A stretch of 64,000 bases of DNA from Arenicola marina (lineage: Eukaryota > Annelida > Polychaeta > Arenicolidae). A model generated the notes under the pieces. It was not told the origin of the DNA and did no database searches. It was given only the letters and a program-made list of their open reading frames with translations. This document shows, in pieces, positions 13,284 through 25,120 of the stretch. Both the position numbers and the translations under genes were made by a program. The stretch is taken from positions 47,461,174-47,525,173 of the forward strand of contig OZ025250.1 of assembly GCA_964019135.1 (NCBI GenBank). The letters run 5' to 3'. Each line of letters opens with the position of its first letter. Position 1 is the stretch's first letter.

Positions 13284-13583
13284 ATGGCTAACGACCAAGC
13301 ATCAAAGTCAAATCTTATGCTTAGACCACCAGACCATCTACGTCTTCGGAGTGATAATGAAACAAAGCAATGAAAAAAGTGGAAAGAAAAATTTGAACTA
13401 TATGTGAAGCTGAGCATGAAGAATGAAAATGATGAGGCACAAATACAGCCATTCAAATATTTGAGTGGAAATGAAGCAAGAGAGATATATCAAACACTAC
13501 GCTTTGAAGGAGAAGAAGAGACAGGAACATTCGAAAATGTAATAGAAGCATATGAACAACATTTCACGCGAAAAGAAGTCTGA
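13284..13583 (+). pseudogene. gag remnant of LTR element
   Basis: A frame opens with ATG at 13284 (MANDQASKSN), runs through a stop at about 13371 and continues with a charged KWKEKFELYVKLSMKN segment, typical of the start of gypsy gag capsid domains, to a stop at 13581. About 100 codons remain against the usual 300 or more, and no zinc knuckle is left. The stop and the truncation mark it as dead. Confidence 0.65.
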
Positions 13584-15738
13584 GACTGTGGAACGTTGCA
13601 AAGATGTAAAGAAAAGGAATTAAAATTGAATCCAGATAAAGTGAAGTTTTCACTGAAGGAGGTGCCATTCATTGGACATCCTATTACTTCAGAAGGATTA
13701 AAACCTGATCCATGCAACGTGACAGCAATAAATGAAATGCCCAATCCAGAGATTTGTGGGAATGATCACTTACCCTAGCAAATTCATCCCGAAACCAGGA
13801 AAGATGTAGACTGGCATTGGAATCAGCACCACGAGGAGACAATAGAAGCAATCAAGAAAGAAATTGCTAATGAAACAGTGTTGAAATACTTTGACAGCAC
13901 AAAAGAACTTACCTTGCAATGTGATGCATCCCAATATGGACTTGGTTCAGCTCTCATGTAAGATGGAGTACCAATAGCATATGCAAGCAGAAGCCTCAGT
14001 GAAACGGAACGACACTACGCACAAATAAAAAAATAACTGCTGGCGGTAGTGTTTGGATTAGAAAGATTTCATAAATATACATATGGAAGGAAAGTCAATG
14101 TTCTGTCGGATAACAAGCCTTTGGAGATAATATTAAAGAAGACTTTGTGTTCAGCACCAAAGAGACTCCAACGGATGATGATGAGACTCCAACTGTATAG
14201 TATTGTCATGTCATACAAACCTGGCAAACAGATTTTCCTTGCGGATACTTTGAGTCGAGCCCCAGTGAAGGAAAGTGATCAATCAAGCATCGAAACTCAG
14301 TTTGAAAATGTGAATATGCTAGAACTCTTACCTCTATCTGAGTCCAGGCTGAAAGAAATCCAAAGTTTTATGCAACAGGACCCTACCATGCAATTGCTTA
14401 AAACCACAATCATGGTAGGATGGACAGATAGCGTACCAGACGATTTATATGCATACCAATCGTTCAAAACCGATCTGATGGTGCAGGATGGAATCATCTT
14501 CAAAGGTAGCAAAGTAGTAATACCTAAGCAACTACGAAAGGACCGGATACACTCTCTACATTCATCTCATGTCGGAATACAAGGATGCTTGAGGAGAGCT
14601 CGTGATGCTATTTATTGGCCAGGCATGAGCGCAGAGATCAGGGATCAAATCAGCAGATGTGATGTTTGCAGGACATTTGAAACAAAACAACAAAAGGGAA
14701 CGCTGAGATCTCATGATACCATCGACAGGTCTTTGGCTAAGGTTGCTACAGATTTGTTTACCTTTGATGATAGCCAATATTTGATCACTGTGGATTATTA
14801 TTCAAGTTTCTGGGAAATTTATTATCTCATGGACACAAAATCAGCTACTATTATACAGAAGCTAATGAGGCAATTTGCACGCCATGGTATCCCAGACCAA
14901 GTTATCTCAGATAATGGACCGCAATATGCCTCATCAGAGTTTCGTAGGTTTGCACAAACCTGGGATTTTGAACAATCAAGGTTATCCCAGGGAGTAATGA
15001 CAAGCCGAACAAGCTGTGGGAACCGCGAAAAACCTCCTACGAAAGGCTATATATTCAAAATCAGACCCGTATTAGGCAATTCTGGATCTCAGGAATACAC
15101 CCACACAGGACATGGAGTCAAGCTCAGTACAAAGACTTATGAGTAGCAGAACTAAAACACCTCTGTCCACTCAAAACTCTCTGTTACAGCCAAAGGTCAT
15201 CGAACATGTCAAGGATAAACAAAAAATTATCAAACACAGACAAGCACAATACTATAATCATCAAGCCAGAGATCTGCTACCTTTGAAAGAAGGAGATGTG
15301 TTAAGGATACAGCCTCTCACAGGAGAAAGACAATGGCAAAGGGCCGTTGTTACTCAGCCAAAGGACAACCGGTCCTACAACGTGTCGACAGACCATAATG
15401 TACGATGTACAGAAGACATTTACGAGCTACCAATGAAGAGCCTTTAACACAGATGCCACAGGGGCAATAGGTGGGACACACCTCCAATCGACATCCCACC
15501 TCCAGCACCTCGTGCATCCCTAATCGACATCCTACCAAGTGTAATTAGTGCAACGCCGGCTGTGGAGATAACTTTCACTGCCACAAATCAATCACCTACA
15601 TCTGATCGCGATCCATCAATGCTGACCAGTGATTCACCCGAACCAGAGTTGAAGAGGAGCTCAAGAAAAAGGGCTACTCCTAGCTATCTTAAAGACTTAA
15701 TGTTGCATGAACTGTTCGATATCCCTGAAAATTACTAA
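13584..15738 (+). pseudogene. pol remnant: RT tail, RNase H, integrase
   Basis: 13596-13780 encodes the connection region after the reverse transcriptase active site (LKLNPDKVKFSL, VPFIGHPITSEGLKPDP); the YXDD box itself is deleted. 13800-14270 is RNase H, with CDASQYGLGSAL, ASRSLSETERHYAQI and LSDNKPLE, broken by stops near 13962 and 14034. The long frame 14049-15146 continues with the integrase HHCC zinc region (SSHVG ... CDVC) and the catalytic core (VATDLF and SDNGPQY aspartates). The third catalytic residue, a glutamate codon at 15007-15009, lies in a different frame, so a frameshift near 14990 kills the enzyme. 15145-15447 and 15470-15738 carry the C-terminal region, with a basic tail RSSRKRATPSYLKD typical of gypsy polyproteins. 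Confidence 0.88.
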
Positions 15739-15981
15739 TATGTTTAATAATTGTTCTTTCCGGATGAGTTAAATAAGTGTTGTTTCCTGATGAGTTGAAT
15801 AATTGATATTTCATTATAAGTTGAATAACTAAATGACGTAGGTAATGAAAGTTGTAGAAGTGTTCATGTTGATTTGCTTGAAGACTTTATTAAGCAGCAT
15901 AAAGTAGTTTTTTTTAGTATATTAGCTAAATCTGCTCAAGTAATTTAAGCGATAAAGAATATAATTACTTTAAGTTTTCTT

Positions 15982-16026
15982 AAAAGAAGAAAGATGTAAC
16001 ATGATATGTGGCGCCGCCTAACGCGA
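15982..16026 (+). repeat. Polypurine tract and 3' LTR stub
   Basis: AAAAGAAGAAAGA runs directly up to TGTAACATGATATGTGGCGC at 15995, as expected for plus-strand priming. Identity with the 5' LTR ends after about 28-32 bases, so the 3' LTR is truncated or was interrupted here. Confidence 0.75.
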
Positions 16027-16317
16027 GATGGACAGAAGTATGAGACTCATTGATGGCCACCAACCCACCCACACACACGACCTGCCCCCACCCACCCACA
16101 CACCCCACCTCCCCCCTCTCACTCCTTAACGGCACCTCATTGATGGCCTCACAACTGTTATGGGTTGTCTCCATGAGAAGGCGCGCTTGACGCCGGTGGA
16201 CAGTTAGCCTTGCCCCCCTCTGCGGGGGGTCCGTGAGGCCTAGACCCACTGGGCAGCCGCGCCAGTGATCTGAAAGTCTTGACCCCGGTACTCCGGTCAT
16301 GGATCACGGTGACCGAG

Positions 16318-16440
16318 ACCTTGATCCCAACATTCCGGACTCGGCTCTAGAAAGCCGTGACCTTGACCCCAACATTCCAGACTCGGCCTTAGAAAGCCGT
16401 GACCTTGACCCCAACATTACGGACACGGATCGACCATGAA
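16318..16440 (+). repeat. 42-bp tandem repeat, three units
   Basis: The units start at 16318, 16360 and 16402. Each carries ACCTTGACCCCAACATTCC followed by GACTCGGC and AGAAAGCCGTG. Divergence between units is low (a few bases), indicating a young local duplication. Confidence 0.75.
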
Positions 16441-16449
16441 CGAATGCCG

Positions 16450-17120
16450 ACGCCATCTTGGCCCAGAAGCTGAGTCAGATCATCAGCGTCTCCTCTTAAG
16501 GTCGCCGCCAGGTAGCATGGACCAAGTCCACTCAGAGCTGGATCGCTTCGTCCGCGTTTGATCAGTTTTATGACGTCAGAGGTAGAGCCTATCTGCCTCA
16601 GAACTCCACATCGTGACTCACACGTGTGTGCGCCCCAGGCGTGACGCAATGCCAGAACAGTTCCATTTCAGCATGCGATCACCTTATATTTATCAGCTGA
16701 TATTGTTTCCCATATGTATCCAGGGGGGGGGGGGGGGGCACAGCTGGCACGTGCAAACCCCCCTTTCAGACCCTAAAGTTTATATGCGCCCCCCTCCCCC
16801 TTTTCAAATTCTGTGCTCCCCCCCGCCCCCAGGTTGTAAAAAATAATAGACCCCTTGGTCGCAATTTTCTTTTTGCACAGTGTGCACCCCCCCCCCCCCC
16901 GCCATCCCTCAGCCTCCGGTCGTCAATTTATGTTATTGTGCCTTTCCTTTCAAGGATTTTTATGTTTGCACAGGCCCTTGTTTCCCTATTATTCCCTACC
17001 ACGTTAATTCGTTAGCTTTAAGTACCATATTATTGTATGACAAGCTGAGTGTGAAAGTGCCTCAAGAAGACGAAGGGCTTGCAAAGTGAACTATTTGGCA
17101 TGAACAATGCTACGCGCGGC
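16450..17120. other. No gene recognised; C/G homopolymers
   Basis: G-runs near 16722-16738 and C-runs near 16790-16830 and 16885-16900 dominate. A TGACGTCA palindrome lies at 16571-16578. No exon is seen. Confidence 0.5.
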
Positions 17121-17122
17121 AT

Positions 17123-18070
17123 GAAATTTGATAGTTACCACCTATTTGGTAACACCTTACATTCGTAATTTCTGTCCGATCAATGCCTATTATAAATTTC
17201 CACTAATAATTAGCTGGGAATTAATTTGCATTACGTGACTCACTCAATTCATATGAACTGCGAATGTTCGAATGCATTACGACAGATCTGGCTTTACGTC
17301 AAACCTGGAGCGTCCACACGTGTCTCGTGTGACGTCATTGTATGCGTCATTTGGTGCTTGTGACAGTATACTTGGTCCAGGGGGCGTGTCCTCTTCGTAT
17401 GTAATGACGGACTGAGCGCAGGAAGTAGGGTGGTGGGTGGGTAGGGGGGGGGGAGGGGGTGAGAGGGGATGGCTGTGCTGCCAAGGTCTCAGACCACCGC
17501 GTACTGAAGCCGAAATATCACCTCAACCGACTGTGTCGCCCCCATCTCTCCCATCCCCCTTTTCCACCTCCTGGCTGAAGCCTGCCGAGCGCCAGTTCAC
17601 TGCTGCCCCTCCCCCACCCCCTTGCCATCGCCATGTTTGGCGCGCCCGCCCTCTACCGGTCACCAGAATTTGGCAGGGACACCAGTCAAATGCAACTCGA
17701 CCCCTCCACCGTCCACCCTCCTCTCACACACAGGCTAATTTCTGGTACTTTATATCAAGGTCAGTATTTAAAAGATAGCATTTTTATGGAATTTTTCTCG
17801 GGTTATGATGACATAAGTTATAGTTATAACAACATAAGACTGTTCGAAAAGTGACAACGGGGAACGGCCATCCATCATAGTGGCATCCGATGACGTCATC
17901 GCATCATTTTCCTCGCCTGCAACAGAATTGCTTGGGAAATCGTCTCTGAAAAGAAGTGAAATATAGTGATCGTATTTATATTTACCACGTTGTTCACATT
18001 TTTATCGTATATAAGTAATTGAATACCAGAAGTAAAATGAAAGCAATAAACATGCCACTGCACACATAGC
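17123..18070 (+). repeat. Dispersed repeat of about 0.9 kb, copy 1
   Basis: It begins GAAATTTGATAGTTACCACC and can be followed almost to its end in the copy at 33143-34003, same orientation. Shared blocks include TATTTGGTAACACCTT, TCGTGTGACGTCATTGTATG, GATGGCTGTGCTGCC, CTCGGGTTATGATGACATAA and TGGCATCCGATGACGTCATC. There are scattered substitutions and indels. No coding capacity was recognised. Confidence 0.8.
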
Positions 18071-18185
18071 GACAGTTGATTTCCGTGTAACTAAGACTTC
18101 TGGCTCTTTGTGGCATGAGGTTTAAATATCGCGCCAACAGAGGCGGAACATCCACAATCTTCATCACCAGGTGGCGCCGCGATAG

Positions 18186-18290
18186 ACGACTTCCTAGTTC
18201 ATATTATTCACTGTAAGGCGCCACTGCACGTGCAATGCATTCTGGTTATTAAGTTTTTCTTTGCAAAATGGCAAGATGGCGTCATCGCAG
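18186..18290 (+). repeat. Short dispersed repeat sharing a GGCGCCACTGCA block
   Basis: TAGACGACTTC, then AGGCGCCACTGCA, GCAATGCA and TCTGG-TATTA occur in the same order and orientation at about 63535-63640. Probably an old small transposable element; the ends are not defined. Confidence 0.5.
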
Positions 18291-18780
18291 CGTGACGTAT
18301 TTTGCAGACAATTAAACTTTCGATAGTGTCATCTTTGTAAAAGAAAAGTATTCTGGATGTAATGTAGATAAAGTCATTAATTATATATATTTTATATAAT
18401 TAATCTAGAAATAGGTTATTGACATTTTGTGCCACCTTTGTGTATATATGTGTTTGTTCAGTTGGGCTAAACCAGAGCCAAGAACCCCTCGGGATAACGA
18501 TATAATCAGATATATGAAACAATTCCATTTCCTCCATCATTTCGTCCACTTTCCATGCTACCCTCGATCATTGTAGAGTGAAACTCCTAAGCGTGAGATA
18601 TACTTCTATGGCAGGCCGTTTGTGAAATAACCCCGATAAACTGGTTTTCAGCGACAACGCAGTTTACATGAGACATATACGCCAGCTGTGCTGGTTAAAT
18701 GATGCTCGCTAACGTTGAAGACCCCCCTTCCCCCACTCCGACCCCCCACACACCACCCCCCCCCCCACCTCCCTTTTCCA
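18290..18780. other. No gene recognised; possible 5' intron end
   Basis: AT-rich sequence followed by a long pyrimidine stretch at 18720-18780 leading into the acceptor TTTTCCATAG. No separate feature is visible. Confidence 0.4.
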
Positions 18781-18783
18781 TAG

Positions 18784-18966
18784 TGAGTGCCATTGTGCTG
18801 ATGAAGTCCCCCCGCAGGATGGCGGACACGCGGCGGCTGTTGTTGGTCTTGGTCCAGATGGCCCTGCTGATGGCCTCGGAGGGCCTGCCTGTCGCGGATA
18901 CCATGGAAACCAGGGAGATCAGGGAGACCCGGGATTACGTGGACAGGGCACTGCGAGCATTGCAAG
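18784..18966 (+). CDS. Exon: signal peptide of a secreted/membrane protein (gene A)
   Basis: A polypyrimidine tract ends in TTTTCCATAG|T, after which in-frame ATGs lie at 18801 and 18819. From either, the protein starts with basic residues (MADTRR), then the hydrophobic core LLLVLVQMALLMA and a small-residue region ASEGLP: a textbook signal peptide. An acidic/arginine-rich helix with DYVDRALRALQ follows. The exon stops at CAAG|GTTGGT in phase 1. The first ATG would give a six-residue longer basic N-terminus; the second has a better start context (AGGATGG). The next exon in register is 19508-19641. Function is not recognised. What is seen is the signal peptide and the splice sites; membership of a larger gene is inferred. 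Confidence 0.6.
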
Positions 18967-19507
18967 GTTGGTCGACGTGGGGTGTAATTCTAACATATAG
19001 AGTACACACACATCGCTTTATCCAAGGTGCGTTTAGCATTTCGTGACTTCATTATTTAAACTTAATGATTTACATCGTGATGTAATAGTGAAATATAGCG
19101 CTCACTCCGCCACTACTTACCCATTACATTCTTGTGGCATGGGACTACAATATATTGCAACCATCTAAAATATGTTTTATCATCGTCAGGGTTGAGACAT
19201 AAACGAAGTACAGACAAATTTCATAATATATGAAAAGTTATAAACTACGTACATTATGACACAATGGTGACATGTATGATAAACGCATAGACGCGTCTGT
19301 GGACATATGACGCATTACGTCAATTTGCTGACGTCACGAAAAGTGGGGTAACAGCATGGCCCCTTCCTCGTAGTATGTCCCTGCTGGCCCTTTATGTTAG
19401 ATCCTCGAATCGAATGTTTCGATTGCTCACGTATTACTTACGCTTGGCAGTCCCATCAATGGTCGCTTGAATCATAAGTAACATGCTGGATGACCCATGT
19501 TTCAGAG

Positions 19508-19641
19508 AGCGGGTTGGAGAGACCACAGAGGAACTGGCAGTGCATGCTGGGAGGAGGGGGGGGGGGGCCTGCAAGGCGCAGTGTCCGCGAGGGGGGTGCT
19601 GCGGGGTCGACATATGGTACCCCGTCTGCTACTGCTATGGG
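19508..19641 (+). CDS. Exon: six-cysteine segment (gene A)
   Basis: After TTTCAGAG|AG the phase-1 codon from 18966 is completed as glutamate and 44 further codons follow. They continue the acidic helix (ERVGETTEELAVHA), then GRR, a glycine run coded by 12 G in a row, and ACKAQCPRGGCC followed by a CYCYG end. The spacing is C-x3-C-x4-CC-x8-C-x-C, the C-C-CC-C-C order also seen in knottin-like peptides, though the spacing is not one I can match to a family. The donor GGG|GTAAGT is strong and leaves phase 0; reading through instead gives a stop two codons later. A competing acceptor two bases upstream (TTTCAG|AG) would put the exon in a cysteine-poor frame. The 12-G tract makes the frame sensitive to sequencing error. 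Confidence 0.5.
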
Positions 19642-19649
19642 GTAAGTTA

Positions 19650-20450
19650 ATCCCACGCTCTATAGAGATATCCTTTTCATCATAAAATAAATGTCAGTTC
19701 TCTCAGGCATCAAGGCACCCAAGGACCACCCCCCCCCCGGCCCCCCACAACCAGCAGATCTGGCAAAATAGTGCCGCCACCCCTCCCAAGGGCATAAGAG
19801 TAGGGTCACTATTATTGTTTAATTGTTAATTAAACTGTCGTCGTATACCTTAAGTAGCTTAAGACCGTTTATTTATTTTCTGGTAATTATTCTCCCTTTG
19901 GTTTAAATATATTTATTTAACGTGGATACCCCAAATAGCATACGCTAGGAGCATGGGGTTTCCTCAAAAAAATTAAAAGCGAAATGTTACAATGTAAAAC
20001 AAAATAAGCAATAGTACAATGGCGAGGCAAGTTTTATCACATATAACGGTACATGAAGACAGGTACAAGACACAGGAAGAGGGATAGACTTAAAGGCTTA
20101 CTCCAAACAGATTATGGGTATCTGAAAGGATGAGTAGTTGAAACAAATGTAGATATGGCGTCAATAATAATAATTATTCTCCCTTTATTCTTCCAGAGTG
20201 GGTATGAATATCGATGTGGGACAGACTGAGGCTGCCGTCAGCAGGGGAGTTCCACAGAGATCTGGTGGAATGAACTAAAGCGCATTTGAAGAAATATGCG
20301 AATCTCTGAATTTCAAATTGAATATCTTAACGAGAGAAAAAAACGCGTGATGCGTAGAATGAGATAGTTTGCATATAGCTTTGAAGCTGAAACAAATGTC
20401 AAGATTCATGTGACGTTGCTTAAGTTTGGAAGGGATCGGTCCTTCGTTGG
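19650..20450. other. No gene recognised (probable intron)
   Basis: AT-rich sequence after the donor at 19642, with a C-run near 19730. Nothing else was recognised. Confidence 0.4.
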
Positions 20451-20453
20451 AGA

Positions 20454-20771
20454 ACAATGTTCTGATTGGCTCACTCTGATGTTTGTGATTGTCGCTCTCT
20501 CTAAGCACAATGTTCTGATTGGCTCACTCTGATGTTTGTGATTGTCGCTCTCTCTAAGCACAATGTTCTGATTGGCTCACTCTGATGTTTGTGATTGTCG
20601 CTCTCTCTGAGCACAATGTTCTGAATGGCTCACTCTGATGTTTGTGATTGTCGCTCTCTCTAAGCACAATGTTCTGATTGACTTATTCTGATGTTTGTGA
20701 TTGTTGCTCTCTCTAAGCACAATGTTCTGATTGGCTCACTCTGATGTTTGTGATTGTCGCTCTCTCTAAGT
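20454..20771 (+). repeat. 53-bp tandem repeat, six units
   Basis: The units start at 20454, 20507, 20560, 20613, 20666 and 20719, exactly 53 bp apart. Each begins ACAATGTTCTGATTGGCTCA and ends with a CTCTCTCTAAG tract. Only a few substitutions separate them, so they expanded recently. Each contains CTGATTGG, an inverted CCAAT box (altered to CTGAATGG in one unit and followed by an altered CTTATTC in another). Confidence 0.9.
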
Positions 20772-20794
20772 GTTGCAACGCAGCTTTGTTATCG

Positions 20795-21490
20795 GCTCAC
20801 TCGTTTGTTCTGATTGGTTCACTAGTCTAAGGGTGCTGCTCTGATTAGTTCACTGGTTTAAGGGTACTGTTCTGATTGGTTCACTAGTTTAAGAATACTG
20901 TTCTGATTGGTTCACTGGTTTATGGGTACTGCTCTGATTGGTTCACTGGTTTAAGGGTACTGCTCTGATTGGTTCACTGTTTTAAGGATGCTGCTCTGAT
21001 TGGTTCACTGGTTTAAGGGTACTGCTCTGATTGGTTCATAGTTTAAGGGTGCTGTTCTGATTGGTTCACTAGTTTAAGAATACTGCTCTGATTGGTTCAC
21101 TGGTTTAAGGGTACTGCTCTGATTAGTTCATAGTTTAAGGGTGCTTTTCTGATTGGTTTACTGGTATAAGAATACTGTTCTGATTGGTTCACTAGTTTAA
21201 GGGTACTGCTCTGATTGGTTCATTAGTTTAAAGGTGCTGTTCGGATTGGTTCACTAGTTAAGAATACTGTTCTGACTGGTTCACTGGTTTATGGGTGCTT
21301 TTCTGATTGGTTTACTGGTTTAATGTTTGGTTCACTGGTTTAAGGGTACTGCTCTGATTGGTACACTAGTTTGAGGGTACTGTTGTGATTGGTTCACTGG
21401 TTTAATGGTACTGTTCTGATGGGTTTACTAGTTTAAGAGTATTGTTCTGATTTATTCATCAGTTTAATGCAATTTTCTGATTGGCTCACT
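20795..21490 (+). repeat. About 31-bp tandem repeat rich in inverted CCAAT boxes
   Basis: Some twenty units of TGCTCTGATTGGTTCACTGG followed by TTTAAGGGTAC, usually 30-32 bp long, directly follow the 53-bp array and share its CTGATTGG-TTCA core. Most units keep GATTGG, the reverse of CCAATC. More divergent than the 53-bp array. Confidence 0.85.
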
Positions 21491-24400
21491 CCTTAGAATG
21501 CACCATTTGCTCCTTGGAGTTGGACTGAATGTAGCGTCCATTGTAAACAGCTTTATATGACGCTATATTATAATGCCGTGATTGTACTTGTGTGTCTTTT
21601 TGTCATTGGTATTACGAGCATCTCAAATTAAGTAACATGAGAAACCTGTCGGCTATATTAGCCTTGATGCCAGCGGTCATGCCCGATGGGCACTCCATAC
21701 AGAGGGAGAGGTCGATATATACGATCTGCCTATGTAACATGTATGCTATCGGTACATGCAGAGGCGGACCAAGGACTTTGAAGAAGGGGCAACTTAGGTG
21801 GGAACAACTGACGACTGGCGGGGGAGGGTTCTAAAGTTTGTACCACAATAGGGCCTATATAATCGGCAGGCTCTGGCACTTTGGACGCCGCTGGATGCGC
21901 CAGTGATCTTCTCCATTACTCCTGAAGGGTTCGCTCGGTTAGATTGGGTAGGGTCCACACCGGTTTAATTTCAGCAGGTCATATCACGACAACGGGAAGG
22001 GTCAATGTAGAGAGGAGCCATATCTCTGGGAGTAGCCCTATACTCCTTTCGAAGGAAGACATGGGAGCTTTATGCTGCTCAAACAGAGACATTTGCACAG
22101 GGGGCTCGAACCACGCACCGGCCGCTTGGGCTGGTTTGGTAGAGCGCACTCGGCCAGACCCGGCTAGGCCACGGGCCCCGGCGTCACTCGAAGGAAGAGG
22201 GTTCACACCGAGAAGGGAGAAGAGGGAGAGGGCTCTGTGGTAGAGGGAGGGAGAGGCTCGCCCGGGGGGGGGGGGAACACTACAAATCGTTAGGTATATA
22301 CATATTTATCTGCAATTTTTCTCGATGTATCCATCTGAATCTGAAAGTTTTCAAAATTGCAGCTCATGACAATGTATTCTAGTTGATATCGACACTGTTC
22401 AAATACTTTAACCTCCGTATGCTTTGGCATGATTGTCGGTGTTTAGTTAGAATGCGTTTTTTAGCACAAGCTAATCTCTCAACAAAAACAGAATTGCGCA
22501 ATCGTTCTCCATATGCCTTCTATGGCACGGGCACATACCCCCCCCTCCCCCCCCCCCCCCCACACACACACCACTGCAGTAATGCAGTACCCCCGAGGGT
22601 CGAGGGTTCGGTGGAGGTGGAGAGCATGCCTACCATTATAACAGATTCACTCGAGCTCGAACTTCTCTGTCCAACTACAACATATATACGATTGTCCCTA
22701 TGTAACTATACATCCGCCTTATTACCGCTATAACAGAGGCTAGATCCCTCCGCCGTCCGCCGCGCACTCAGTCACGTGGTCAGTGGTAGTCAGCGGTCCG
22801 TGGAGACTTCAATGCAGACACAGAGCTCACACAGGATCACGTTACTGTGAAGAAACATTGCGTATCAACAGCGCCAAACACAGAGCTTATTGGCCGACAC
22901 TAGGTCGTTATTTTGTGAGACAGATTTACTGACCTCAGACCAATACCAATAGCTACACTTGGAAACCACAATATTAGATAGTTAGTACGTACGAAGAATT
23001 GGAAAGGTAAGGGACAGGCACAATAACATCGGCTCATGACGCAGTGGATGCGGTCACGGCTTGTAGGTATTTCTACGCGTGTTTCCCGCTGTTTTAAAAA
23101 ACCTGTAGTCATTATATTAAGTAAGTAAGTAATTTGTTTATTTTAGTCACTTATGAGGAATACAACTGATAACATGAACAACCGGGTAAACACAAAATAT
23201 AACTCCTCACCAAGCCCTGCTGGGCTTACAAGTGACTGTGAAATTAATGGTCTTAGGACTGCCGCATATCGGCGAAAAAAAAGTGACAGAAAAAAAACAT
23301 AATATATATATAATAATAATGACATAAAGAAAGAAATAAAATACGGAAATGAAAACTTTAACACCAATGTAACCTGGCCATCAAATATAATGATTAATAT
23401 GATCAAAAAGACCATATTTGGCGTGGTAGGTGTTGCGAACCAGGTGGACTACGTCACAGACTTATGTTTAGACTGTAATTAAGAATGATCAGCAGGCACT
23501 AGCCATAGTTTATATTTACAAGACTAGATCAATCTCGTACAATATACGGCCATAAAATGTTTACTAAGTTAGAGACCGGTACAATTGTTGCGACAAAAGT
23601 TCTTTTATTAGCTTTATGTCACGTTTTCAGATGATAACTTATTGCAGCGTTTATATTCTGATTCATCATCTTGACACCTTGACCGCTATCACCACAGGGG
23701 CGGGTTTAGACTTTAGAGGGTGGGGAGGCTTGAATTTCGCGATTACAGGGCATACTTAAAATAAGGGGCGAATCCAGACTTTAGGGTGCGGGGGGGCAGG
23801 GCGGATCTAGGAATTTGCCAAGGGGGGGTTGTGCTCTCTGAATAATTTCCGAAAGGGGGAAGGGGGGGGGGGGGGTGCTCGGAGATGCCGACTTTAAAAG
23901 TGTATGTTCAAAATCCCAAGGGGGCTAAACCTGTCGGTGGGGAGGCTTCTGCGGCTTGACCAGGGGGTGGGGTGGCTATAGCCGCAGTAGTCCCCCTGCT
24001 AGATCCGACACTGGACCATATGTTCAGTGTATTCCTTGCATAGCTCTGGAATGGTGGATCATCATGTTCACACCAACAAGGCTATCGACCCGGCCTCAAT
24101 GTCAACGTATGTCAGTCAACGTCAATAATCAACTTCCGCGTAGCAGAAATCCCTTTCGAAACTTAGGAAAGTGTCAAATTAAAGTAAAGGTCCCGTCTGA
24201 GTACAGCCGTCACGTGTGTCAGAGGATATGGTTAGGGGGACTTGTTCACACGTTATTTATGACCGGACTGTGGAAACAACTCAATTCTCGCACTCGCTAG
24301 GATGAAGCTGAGGTGTGATTGTCGCCTCCCAGGGTGAAGCCCCCACCCCCCTTCACCCCCCGCCGGTAGCTCAGTGGTTAGGGCCCCGCTGTGGTCATGT

Positions 24401-24780
24401 CTATGTGGTCAAAGGGCAGGAAGTTATCCTGGGGACATGGCTCCGCTCTTCCCTTCATTCTCCCATTGATGCGATCTGACCAGCATCCTGAATATACAAC
24501 CAACCAAGCAATGGTAACATTTGACGGAAGTGTGTGTGAGACAATGCATAGGACATGGCTTCTGGTGCGAGGTGGGTTTATGTCAGCACAAATAGAGATA
24601 AACCAAGCTCGCACTCGGACCAATGCCATCTGCGTATCAATACGATATTAACCAAAGAAATAAATGACAAAAGATACAAAACAGTGTCCCTAATAGTGAT
24701 ATTTAATGGCAAATGCTTCAATTGGTGCCCATTGGGGTGCAGTATTAGACCAAATACAGATGTTTTTTTTCTCGGTTACA
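21490..24780. other. No gene recognised; tRNA-like fragments and G/C runs
   Basis: A minus-strand B box GGTTCGAGCCC lies at about 22089-22099 beside an A-box-like GGCCGAGTGCGC, and a plus-strand A-box-like GGTAGCTCAGTGGTTAGG at about 24365-24385; both look like decayed tRNA-derived pieces. Homopolymers occur near 22264-22274, 22534-22560 and 23862-23876. Open frames of 80-116 codons lack any domain. Confidence 0.4.
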
Positions 24781-24781
24781 G

Positions 24782-25120
24782 TTGCACCCAAAGGTCACCT
24801 TTAAGATGATGTCTCCGTTAAGACTCTCCACAAAAGCATGTCAGTATGGCCGCGGGAGGCCACAAGAGGTCAATGGGAGTGCACTCTTCAAGGTTATGAC
24901 CTACACCAACCCCGCAGAGGAACGAGCCTGTCGCGACCACGTGGCGATTCTCGACAAGGTCAAGGTCAGGCGGGAAGCCATTCTCTACCAAAACCAGCGC
25001 ACTTTTTTCATGGACCAGGTCTTTGAAAAAGGTTTGAATCCCATGTTGCCGATCATGAGGCCGCGTCCTACCAATGCGTTAAATCTCTGTCGGGAAAATA
25101 TGTCTCCGGGGGGAGTTGAG
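24782..25120 (+). CDS. Exon 1 of unrecognised gene C
   Basis: A near-ideal acceptor (eight T, CTCGGTTACAG) opens a frame of 113 codons that ends at GAG|GTGAGT, a consensus donor, in phase 0. The translation carries TYTNPAEERACRDHVAILDK and NQRTFFMDQVFEKGLNP, mixed-charge and of normal complexity, unlike the repeat frames elsewhere. An internal ATG pair at 24806 could be the start if the upstream part is untranslated. No domain is recognised and no signal peptide is present. The open frame continues past the donor to 25498, but the next exon in register is better supported. Confidence 0.5.

Larger units (their letters stand above)
12972..16026 (+). mobile_element. Decayed Ty3/gypsy-type LTR retrotransposon
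   Basis: Order on the plus strand: 5' LTR 12972-13142, primer binding site at 13143, gag remnant 13284-13583, pol remnant about 13584-15738, polypurine tract about 15982-15994 and a 3' LTR stub from 15995. Both LTR starts read TGTAACATGATATGTGGCGC. In pol the order is reverse transcriptase tail, RNase H, then integrase, which is the Ty3/gypsy order. Roughly 3 kb against the usual 4.5-6 kb shows large deletions: most of gag, protease and nearly all of reverse transcriptase are missing. Several stops and frameshifts remain, so it cannot move by itself. No envelope gene is seen. Confidence 0.9.
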
